NCBI RefSeq assembly: GCF_020510565.1
Contig: NZ_CP075189.1
Coordinates: 2,092,501 to 2,156,500 of the forward strand
Origin: Ferribacterium limneticum
GTDB taxonomy: Bacteria > Pseudomonadota > Gammaproteobacteria > Burkholderiales > Rhodocyclaceae
Reading direction: 5' to 3'
DNA length: 64,000 nucleotides
The position numbers and the translations under genes were made by a program. The notes below the pieces were generated by a model. It made no database searches and was not told the origin of the DNA. It was given only the letters and a program-made list of their open reading frames with translations. Below are positions 38,081-47,400 of this stretch, piece by piece; position 1 is the first letter of the stretch; the number at the start of each line of letters is the position of its first letter.

Positions 38081-38947
38081 ATGGCGACCAACCCCCAACG
38101 TCTGGCAGAAGTCGACCGCCTCGTCACAGCGCTGCTCGAGGAGCTACCTGGGCTGTGGGTCTCCAGCGAGGAAATCGCCGAGTGCGTCGATATCTCGCTG
38201 AAGGTCGCCTCTCGGTGCGGGATACGACTTGCACGGGCTGGCGCGCTCGTTCAGCGAACCGTGTTCTGGACGTCTGCCAGGTCTCGGAGGCGCGACCGAT
38301 ACGAGTTTTGCTACGAACCAAACGGTGGATTGCCCTGGCGGCAGCGGCTACCTCAATGGCTGGAGCCGGTGGTCCACCCCATCAACCCATTTCACTGCCG
38401 GCGAATCCACGGCCGTGCTTCACAAAATATCTCTGAGGAGGCTGCACCCATGACTGATCTCGAATACCGCGAGCTACCACGCCACATCCGCGAGTACTTC
38501 AGCCTTATTTCTGACACCGAATTCGACGAGCACCCCGATGTCCTTGACGCTCGCCAGAACATCTCTGAGGCCGAGGCACGGCACCAGGCAACCATCGATC
38601 GCGTCTCGACATATCGCCTGCGCCTTCAGGATCTTGAGGAGCAACGTGGGAAGGCGCTGCACGAAATTCGCAGCATGACCGAAAAGCGCACTCGGCTGCT
38701 GGCTGATCTCCTGCTTCAGGGGCAATCGGTTGATCTCAATCCCGACAAGGATCTGCAAGCCCAGCTCGAGCGACACCAGCTGTTCGCCGATGCGGTCGAA
38801 CTAGCCAAGCCGACGATCGAGCAGCGTATTAAGGAGGCTGCACGAGCGGTGAGCACGTCCGGTCCGAGCTGCACCTCGGCGGAAGAGCATCTCCGCGGCG
38901 TGCTCGACCGCCTGAAGCTCGAAGAAGCCCACCGCAGGGCTGCTTAA
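38081..38947 (+). CDS. Winged-helix plus coiled-coil protein, possibly two genes in one frame
   Basis: The open frame has 288 codons. Residues 1-65 look like a winged helix (LVTALLEELPGLWVSSEEIA, ISLKVASRCGIRLARAGALV). Residues ~124-288 are a charged helical protein (MTDLEYRELPRHIREYFSLI, then long Glu/Arg/Gln-rich helices). A strong internal site, GAGGAGG, lies 8 nt before the ATG at 38450, so a separate 165-residue product is likely even if the long form is also made. No family recognised. The gene is 8 bp after the HTH gene. Confidence 0.65.
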   Translation: MATNPQRLAEVDRLVTALLEELPGLWVSSEEIAECVDISLKVASRCGIRLARAGALVQRTVFWTSARSRRRDRYEFCYEPNGGLPWRQRLPQWLEPVVHPINPFHCRRIHGRASQNISEEAAPMTDLEYRELPRHIREYFSLISDTEFDEHPDVLDARQNISEAEARHQATIDRVSTYRLRLQDLEEQRGKALHEIRSMTEKRTRLLADLLLQGQSVDLNPDKDLQAQLERHQLFADAVELAKPTIEQRIKEAARAVSTSGPSCTSAEEHLRGVLDRLKLEEAHRRAA

Positions 38948-38959
38948 AAGGCTGAAAAC

Positions 38960-39211
38960 GTGACTGCTGAACGTTCTCAAGCTATTGAAGGGGAACACCT
39001 TCCAGCGAGGGGTACCCCGGCAAGGCGTATCCCCCTGAAGACTTTGCGCGATGTTCGGCGTGAGATGAGCAGGGTTTACTGTGAATCTCGGCGCGGAACG
39101 CTCGACGTGGCTGATGGAAGCCGATTGATTTACATGCTGTCGCAAGTCGGCCGGGTGATCGCTGATCACGAGCTAGAGGCTCGGATCGCTGCTCTGGAGT
39201 CTCGTCAGTGA
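38960..39211 (+). CDS. Small phage-type protein (83 residues)
   Basis: The protein contains PLKTLRDVRREMSRVYCESR, RGTLDVADGSRLIYMLSQVG and a C-terminal helix ending ARIAALESRQ. The pattern LxxVRREMxRVYREAR..GxxxxxxAxxLxYxLxxIG resembles small proteins next to terminase genes in phages, but this is a resemblance only and no terminase follows. It overlaps the next gene by GTGA. Confidence 0.6.
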   Translation: MTAERSQAIEGEHLPARGTPARRIPLKTLRDVRREMSRVYCESRRGTLDVADGSRLIYMLSQVGRVIADHELEARIAALESRQ

Positions 39212-39687
39212 GCCGGTACCTTGCACGCCTGATCAAGCTGGAATCGAGCATGGCGCCGCCCCATGCGATCGTCCAGGAGCGGGAGCCACTCGATTTTGCC
39301 CAAATCGTTGCCGACATCGAGGCCGAGACCGCCCGTGTGGCGGCGCTACCTCCCAAGGAAAAGATCGCACACCACCTGCAGCACATCGCTGAGCAACGAC
39401 GCGAAGCCGCGTTGCCGCCGCCGCCGGACATGCCCCACCGGATACCTGGCCTAGCCGAGCGATTTCACGCCTCAATTGTCCAGGACGTGAAGCTGGACTA
39501 TCCGCAGCTGCGGTACGAGATCCGTGCGTGCGAACTCGAGCTTCTCAAGGGTGCCGGCTACGACACACGAGACCTGGCAGCCAGACACCAGAAATGGCAG
39601 GCGCTTCCTTGGCAATGGCGCCATCTGGATGAGCCTCTTTCTGCTGATGCGAAGGCACTCATTGACGACATTCTTTTTGATATGTAA
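39208..39687 (+). CDS. Phage-operon protein of unknown function (159 residues)
   Basis: Translation starts at GTG overlapping the previous stop (GTGA). The protein is charged and helical with a Pro-rich spot (EAALPPPPDMPHRIPGLAER) and ends HLDEPLSADAKALIDDILFD. No signal peptide, membrane helix or recognised domain. Its place between the 83-residue protein and the 595-residue protein, with 14 bp to the latter, suggests a role in the same assembly. Confidence 0.6.
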   Translation: MSRYLARLIKLESSMAPPHAIVQEREPLDFAQIVADIEAETARVAALPPKEKIAHHLQHIAEQRREAALPPPPDMPHRIPGLAERFHASIVQDVKLDYPQLRYEIRACELELLKGAGYDTRDLAARHQKWQALPWQWRHLDEPLSADAKALIDDILFDM

Positions 39688-39701
39688 CCGAGGACAACAT
39701 C

Positions 39702-41489
39702 ATGGATACAAAATACACTCCGAACGCCGGTGAGCAGCAGCTGCTTGGTGACTTCAATAGTCGAATGAGCGACATCAATCGAGTTGCGCAGAATACCGGC
39801 CTCGCCATCCTGCCCGATCACATGCAGGAAAAGCCGATCAACGCTGCCTCTCTGGCCACGATGTCTGAGGACGAACGAAACAACGCCGAGAAGACCAAGC
39901 GCTGGGCGCTTGAGGATCTGCAGGAGAAAGCTACTGGCCCGCGTTCCCGACGCGCGATGGCTCCGGCCATCAATGCAGCGACCAGTGAGTACAGCAAGCT
40001 CTTCGGCTTCGCGGAGGGTGGCAAGCCTGAAACAGCGGATGAGCTGATGGCCCGCATCAACGCCAAGTACGGTGTCGCCGGTAACACGCAAGCAGCACCG
40101 GCCCCCGCTGCGGTAGCTCCAGCACCGCAACCTCAAGCACAGCCTGAACGCCAACCAGGGGGCATGCTGCTGCGCGCCGCCGGTCTCCTTGGGAGCCGTA
40201 AGCAACAGATCGAGAAAGCGATCAACGGTTACGCCGGGGGCGGTGAGCTCAACGACGACCAACTTGCTGAACGGTCAGTCAACGCAGTCGATCGTCGGCG
40301 TCTAATCCAGCACCGCCAAAAGCAAAATGCCGAGATCGAGCAAGCGGTCAAGGTCAAAGCTCACGCCAGGGGCGGCAAGATCAAAGGCCCGGGCACGCCG
40401 ACCTCCGACAGCATCCCGGCCAAAGTGCCGGAGACCGGGGAAGATATTTTGGTCTCGACCGAGGAGCGCATTCTGTCCAAGGAGCAGGATGACCTGCTGC
40501 TGCGCATCGCCAAAGCGATGGGCTTCGAGACAGTCGACCAATTGCTCGAGAGCGGCACCGGTAAGCCGGTTGGTCCGACCCTGAGACAAGGTAAGGCCGC
40601 CGCTGCCACCGGCATGGCACCCACAGAGGAGACTCTCCATAACGGTCCGTACACCGGTGATGGCGCCTCCCTGGTCAAGGACTTCAAGGGCTGGCAGTCA
40701 AACAAGATCGCCGAGACGAACGCGAAGATCGACCTCGCTACCGGCAAGACGCCGCAAGCCAGCTACAGCAACGAAGGCCGCTCAGTCCCCGCTCCCGTGA
40801 CCGCCCCTGAGCAGCATCCTGTGACTGTTCCGGCCAGTCGTGCATCCACGGCACCCGCTCCGGCGGCTCGGGTGCCTGGCGCCAAGCTGTTCAGCAATCT
40901 GCCGGATGGTGTAGTTGCAGTCGACAGCTCGGCCGCTGCCCTGATCGACCAGAAGAACAGCACCTACAACCCGGCACGTCAGCTCGAGAACATGCAGCGC
41001 TTGCGCCTGACCTCCGACGCGACCGACCCGACGATTACCGACCCGAATGTCCGTGCCCAGGCCGTGCAAGGCCTGGTCATCCTGAACGCAGGGCGAGCTG
41101 GGGCGGATACCAGCGCCTTGGCACAGGAAAACATCAACCAGGCTCGCACTGGTTCAGAGATGCGAAGCAAGCTGCTCGATCCGAACACGCCGCCGGAAGA
41201 GCGCTCGCGGATGATTCAGACGCTGCAGGCGATCAACGGCAAGGCCGATAGGCCCACCAACTTGCAGGTGCACGACCTGGAGGTTCCTCTCGATGAGAAG
41301 CAGCCCCTGCTTGGCATGCGCAAGCAACCGCACTCATTCAATCCGATGACGGGGGAGTTCAAGCCGCTGCAGTCTCAACAGCAGGCGAGCGACCCGATGT
41401 CCCAAGCGAAAGCAGCAATAGCCCGTGGAGCAGATCGGGCAGCTGTAAATGCCCGCCTGAAGGCGATGGGCTTTCCGGAGGTGAAATGA
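39702..41489 (+). CDS. Virion-associated-like protein (595 residues) preceding the polyvalent protein
   Basis: This mostly disordered, Ala/Gln/Pro-rich protein has a Gly-rich core at ~225-300: HARGGKIKGPGTPTSDSIPA, then ETGEDILVSTEERILSKEQD and MGFETVDQLLESGTGKPVGP. That core is common in phage structural or ejected proteins. QPQAQPERQPGG and APAPAAVAPAP are low-complexity linkers. The C terminus (AKAAIARGADRAAVNARLKA, then MGFPEV) resembles the short repeat seen at ends of phage internal proteins. It overlaps the 2352-residue gene by ATGA, so the two are made together. Confidence 0.65.
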   Translation: MDTKYTPNAGEQQLLGDFNSRMSDINRVAQNTGLAILPDHMQEKPINAASLATMSEDERNNAEKTKRWALEDLQEKATGPRSRRAMAPAINAATSEYSKLFGFAEGGKPETADELMARINAKYGVAGNTQAAPAPAAVAPAPQPQAQPERQPGGMLLRAAGLLGSRKQQIEKAINGYAGGGELNDDQLAERSVNAVDRRRLIQHRQKQNAEIEQAVKVKAHARGGKIKGPGTPTSDSIPAKVPETGEDILVSTEERILSKEQDDLLLRIAKAMGFETVDQLLESGTGKPVGPTLRQGKAAAATGMAPTEETLHNGPYTGDGASLVKDFKGWQSNKIAETNAKIDLATGKTPQASYSNEGRSVPAPVTAPEQHPVTVPASRASTAPAPAARVPGAKLFSNLPDGVVAVDSSAAALIDQKNSTYNPARQLENMQRLRLTSDATDPTITDPNVRAQAVQGLVILNAGRAGADTSALAQENINQARTGSEMRSKLLDPNTPPEERSRMIQTLQAINGKADRPTNLQVHDLEVPLDEKQPLLGMRKQPHSFNPMTGEFKPLQSQQQASDPMSQAKAAIARGADRAAVNARLKAMGFPEVK

Positions 41490-44400
41490 TGGGTGCTTTC
41501 GACGATCTGATCCCTCAAGCAATTGGCGATAACGCCTTCGCAGATCTTGAACCGGGTGCCAAGCTGCGTGGGGAAAAGCCAGCTGATGGTGGTTTTGTTG
41601 CCTCGGCCAAGCAGTCGGCCGGCAGTCTCATCCTTGGCGCCGGTCAGTTCGGCGCTGACTTCTTGCCCGGTGTCAGCCAGGACAATGTGCTGAAACGTTA
41701 CGGTCAGGAGGTGATCGACGCCAACCCGACCGCGGTGCACAGCCTGTCCGACATTGCAGACCAGCCGCTGACTGCAGTCAAGGAGGCCACCGGCAACGCG
41801 GCCGGTTCGATGGCCGGTATCGTCGGCTCGCGCCTACTTGGCCAGGGCATCACGGCCGCGGCACCGCTGACCGGCCCGGCCGCCCCTGTGGTTGCGGCAG
41901 TCGGCCAGGGTATCTCGTTGCTCGGCCCCTACGCCGCTGCAGCACTGCCCAGCTTCGGCAGTATCCGAGAGAACCAGGGCGGCGATACCCCGGAAGATAA
42001 AGCCATCGCCGCACTCGGCGCCGGTACGGTGGGCCTGATCGAAAACAAGTTCGGCCCCCAGGAGTGGGCGCTGTCGGCCATGACCAAAGGCGGGCGTGAC
42101 CAGTTGGCCGAGAAGTTCGCAGCCAAGACATTGACCGGCAGCATCGCCAAGGGTGTCGGCACGGGTGCCACCGTCGAGGGCGCCGAGGAGCTGGTCCAGA
42201 ACCCGATTGAGCAACTCGCCAGTTACCAAGACCCGCGCACCCCGGAGAACATCGCTGATACCGCCTTTGGCGCGACTATGGGCGCTATCGGGGGCGGTGT
42301 GGTTGGCGGGCCAATGGCTGGCCTGTCGCACCGTCCGCAGCCGGTCACTGTGCCGCGTCAAGATGGCACGGGGAGCGTTGCTCTTGACCCGGCGAATGGC
42401 GTGATCAGCGCGGCCGCAGCAGAGCATGTTAGCCGCACGCAGACGACTGAAGACCTTTTCGGCGACCTCGCACCGGCCGCCCCCATTGCGAGTGCGCTCG
42501 ATCCCCTGGTCGGTGTACCGGAGACAGGCGACCCGTTCGCTGATCTAGTATCGGTGGATCAGGCTGCATCAACCGGCCCTCTGCAGGAGTTCGCCAGCCA
42601 GGTTGAGGCCGTGGATCTGTCCGAGGCACAACGCCTTGTTCAGCAGAGTCGAGACGCCGGCAGCGACCACCTGGCCGTGATCGAGCATCCGGCTGGAGGT
42701 GGGTTCATCGCCGCACCTCGGGAATGGCTGAACGCTGACCAGGTGCAGGCTACCCGGGCTCTGCAACCTAGCAATGTTCTACTAAAACCGGAGCAAATTA
42801 GTATACCGAATGGCACGGCCCCATGGGGCTGGGAAGGCTTTCAGTCCGGCGATCGCGTGACAACCAAGGCTGGTACGACTGGCACACTGCATTTTGACGA
42901 TACCCGGACGGTTGCCTATGTCACACCGGACAAGCTGAATGGTGGGGCCATCAATCCAGATGCTGGCAAGACGACTGCGAAAGCCAAAGGCGCGTTCTCC
43001 GTAACGCCGGCCGAAGTCGGCAAGTCAGTCGACCATGCCGCCAGCCAGGCCAACACCGCCCCCAGTGAAGCGCAGATCACAGCTGGCAATTACCAGAAGG
43101 GCCACATCAAGGTGGGCGCGCTCGATATCGCCATTGAGAACCCTGTCGGCTCGACCCGCGCCGGCCTCGGCTGGCAGACCACCATGCGGGACCACTATGG
43201 CTACATGAAGCGGACTGAGGGCGCAGACGGGGATCAGGTCGATGTTTACGTGAAGGCCGGCACGCCGACCAATCACACCGGCCCAGTCTTCGTCATTGAT
43301 CAGTTCGATCCGGCTACCGGTAAGTTTGACGAACACAAGGCGATGGTCGGATATCGGTTCCAGGGTGCTGCTATCAGGGCCTACGATGATCACTTCAGTG
43401 ATGGATCTGGTCCGAAACGCCGCCATGGGGTGGTCAGGATGACCGCCGAGCAGTTCAATGACTGGGCGAAGAACGGCAATACACAGGCACCAGCCGCCGC
43501 CCCCCGTGGCCAGGAACTCAAATCTACTCCAGCCGCCATCCAGGATTTCGGCGAGAAGGTTGGCGGTGCCCGCAAGGATATCGCTCAGCCGCTCGGCCCG
43601 AAGCCTAAGGCCGTAGCGCCAGCCGTCTCTGAGCCAGGCTGGCGCAGGCGCTTCTCTGCAGTACAGAACATGCTGCGCAGTGAGCCAACCTGGAACCTGT
43701 TCGATACAAAGACCAGCAAGCCAGTTCGCGGTGCCGAGTTCAAGTCCGAGCAAGAGGCCAAGGACGCAATCCCGATGATCGCTGTCGCCCTGAAGCACCG
43801 CGTGACCAGCACCGGCGAGGGCTTCGAGATTATGCGCGACGTGACCGACCGCAAGCGGATCAAAGTGGTCGACCAGGTTTTCCCTAGCCGGGATGCCGCC
43901 ATGAAATACATGGCCGAGCATGCTGCCGAGATCGTCGAGACCAAGACCAGTTTCCGCGAGGAACTGTTCGCCAAGCCGGAAAAGGTGATGCGCCAAGGAT
44001 CTGAGCGCCGTACCGGTAAGGCCACCGCCGAGGACTTCACCAAGACCTTTGGCTTCCGTGGTGTCGAGTTCGGCCTGTGGAACAACCAGGATGAGCGCCA
44101 GGAGGTGATGAACCACGCCTACGACGGTTTGCTGGATCTCGCCGACGTTCTGGACGTGCCGCCCAAGGCGCTGAGCCTGAATGGCGATCTGGCACTGGCG
44201 TTCGGCGCGCGCGGCCAGGGCCTGTCTGGTGCCGTCGCTCACTACGAGCGCAGCTACGGCGTGATCAATTTGACCAAGATGCAGGGCGCTGGCGCACTTG
44301 CTCACGAGTGGTTCCATGCGGCCGATCACTACTTTGGCCGGCAGGATGGCAAAGCGAAGAGCTTCAAGGAGCAGAACAAGCGAGGCGATCTGGTCTATCC

Positions 44401-47400
44401 GACCGACGGCCCAAGCGATTACGCCAGCCACGGTTTCCGTGTTCGCAACTCCGGTGTGCGCGAGGAGGTGCGAGCCAAATATCAGGCGCTGCTCCAGACC
44501 ATGTTCACGAAGGCAGAGAAGTACGTCGAGGACACCGCCAAGGCGGAGAAATTTGTAGGCAGCAGCCGGGATTCTCTGGTTCGCAGCCTGACTGGCATGC
44601 GCAAGCAATTGGAGAGTGTTCCGGACTGGGTGAAGCGCAACAACAAGCCGGCCACCGCCGCGCAGCTCGCCGAGTTCGACCGCCTGGCCGCGGATATTAT
44701 CGACGGCAAAGCCTTCGAGCTCGAGGTCAGATCCACCGAGCCGAAGCGTGGCCAGCGGTTCGGCAACATCCGCCTCTCGAATGACGTGCTTGATGCACTG
44801 AGCAACCTGTTCAAGTCCGTGCGCGGACGCAGTGGCATGAATGCCGAGAAGACCGGTGTTGTCGATGGCATCCGCAGCGATATGCGCCGCTACGCTGACC
44901 GGGTGAAGATGCTTGAGGATGCACGCAGCTCCAACGAGAAGATCAAGCAGGTGCCCACCAGCTATGCCATGGACGCCAAGCGGATCGACCAAGGCAGCGC
45001 GACCGACTACTGGACCACTGAGCATGAGATGGCCGCCCGGGCGTTTTCTGCCTACGTTGAGGACAAGATCAGCGAGCAGGGCGGCCGCTCAGACTTCCTG
45101 TCCTATGGCAGCAACAACAGCATGCCTCAGTATCGGATTTTCAATGTCCGGCCGTTCCCGGAGGGTGCGGAGCGAGCAGCTATCAACCAAGGCTTCGACC
45201 AGCTTTTCGAAACGCTGCAGACCCGCGTGACTGAGAGGGGCGTGCAGCTCTTCAACCAGGTGAGAGGATCGGCATCGAGTTTCGATGGGCAGCTCTTTGG
45301 CGCCATCACATTCGGGGCAAGCCTCGACAACGTGTTGATCGCTATCAGCCAGCGCTCGGCAACACCGTTCAATCGGGAGTTGGCCACCTTGCTGCTGGAC
45401 CAGAAGCTCGAAACGACCATCAAGACCGCAGCGCATGATGGGGAGCACGCCGGCGGCTACAACCCGAAGGCCAACTTGATCACGCTTATGCAGGAGGAAG
45501 AGGCGGAGGCAACGATTCTCCATGAGCTGATGCACGCCGCGACCTACAAGGCGCTGTCGAATAAATCGGTGGCCTCGGCTGCCATGCGTGCCCTCTTGCG
45601 CGAGGTTCGTGGCCATCTGGGCCTGGATAGCCATTACGGCCTGAGCACGGTCCATGAGTTCGTTGCTGAGGCCTTCAGCAATCCGGAGTTTCAGTCTGCC
45701 TTGAAGTCGATCCAGGTAAAGCCGAGTGGCATCAAGGGGAAAATCAAGGATGCCTGGGGACGGTTTGTCAGTAACGTTCGGATGATCCTTGGCCTGCCGC
45801 GCGAGCAGGAGACGGCGCTGGGCAAGGCGCTCGAGCTCGGTGTCCGGTTGATGAAGGAGAACCAGAGCGCCCCTCTGCGGAATTACCTTGGCGAGATCGT
45901 CTTCAACAAGGGGAAGGCGGCAGTTGAAGATCGTCTCACCGCCCGTGACTGGATCAACCACCAATTTGCCAATCAGCGGAGCTGGGCGCTCGGCGCGCTC
46001 ACCCGTGACCAACTGGCCGACATCTACGGTGGCCGCATGCCAGAGGTCAAAGAGTTCGATCGGGTCGTGCAGGCCATGGATCAGGCTCGCAATACCATCG
46101 CCGAGCAGGCCGATACGATTATCGAACGGTGGCGCAAGCTACCAATTAAGACTGCAGACACCCTGGCCGGCATCATGCACAGTGCCACGCTCGAGCAGTT
46201 CGACCCGGACATCAAGACCCGGGACGATGTAGCCACCCCTGAGCAGTCGATCCTCCTGAAGGACTGGGCTGCCTTGCCGGATGAGGCCAAGCAGCTTTAT
46301 CGCGACGTTCGCGACCAGTACGCGGGCACCCTGGCCAAGCTGCGCAACGGCCTGAGCAAGAGGGCAGCGCGCGCCGGCAGCGCTGGCCAGCGTATTGCCG
46401 CCGAGATCCGGCTGCAGTTCGACAAGTACTTGGCCGAAGGGCCTTACTTCCCTCTCGCCCGCTTCGGTGATTTCATCCTGATCGCCGACAAATTTGGGCA
46501 GCGCATCGTCGAGGCCTTCGAGAGTTCTGCAGCACGGGAGAAGCGCGCCCGTGGTCTGCGGGTCCAGGGCTGGACTACCAAGCTGACCGCCAAGAAAGCT
46601 TACAGTGCCGCCAAAGATGGTCCGGCCGGTGAGTTCGTCGGTGATGTCCTGAAGTTGGTCGATGGCCTGGAAATCGAGACCAAGGAGAAGGTTGGCCTGA
46701 TGGATTCACTCAACCAGTTGGCGATCAGCGCCCTGCCGGACCAGTCGTATCGCCGCCACTTCACCCATCGCAAGGGCACGGCTGGCTTCAGCCAGGACGC
46801 CATGCGCGCTTTCGCCAGCTCGATGCAACACGTTGGCCACCACGTTGCCCGTGTGCTCCATGGCGACGAGCTCACGCTGCTCCTGGATGGCATGAACAAA
46901 CGTATTTCCGAGACCGCCGGCGACGTCGATACCACCGTACAGCAGCAGGTGGCCAACGAGCTGGCCAAGCGCCTGGATCTGATGATGAACCCGAACACCC
47001 ACCCGGTGACGGCACTCGCTGGCCAGGTCGGTTTTGTGATGTCGCTAGGCGGCAGTGTTGCCTCGGGGCTGACCAACCTCAGCCAGACACCGCTGGTCAC
47101 TTTCCCGTTCCTTGGTGCCAAGTTCGGTTTTGGCCAGGCCTCTGCAGCGCTGACCAAAGCGAGCAAGGACTATTTTGGCGGGAAGTGGGACAAATGGTCC
47201 GGCTTCGTGCTGAAGGACAACAAGGCACTGAGCGCAGACGAGCGGCGTGCGTTGCAGCAGCTCGAGGACGCAGGCCTGGTGAACCTGACACAGGCCCACG
47301 ATCTGGCCGGCACGGCGAACACCGACAGCTCCTCGAGCGCCAAGTCCTTCGCCATTAACCGCGCCATGAAGATCGTAGGCTGGACCTTCCATCTTCCCGA

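Noticed and set aside
43025..45025. 666-codon open frame antisense to the polyvalent protein gene
   Set aside because: The forward frame has recognisable domains (PPase-like, HEWFH); the reverse product is a low-complexity His/Leu/Gly-rich shadow.
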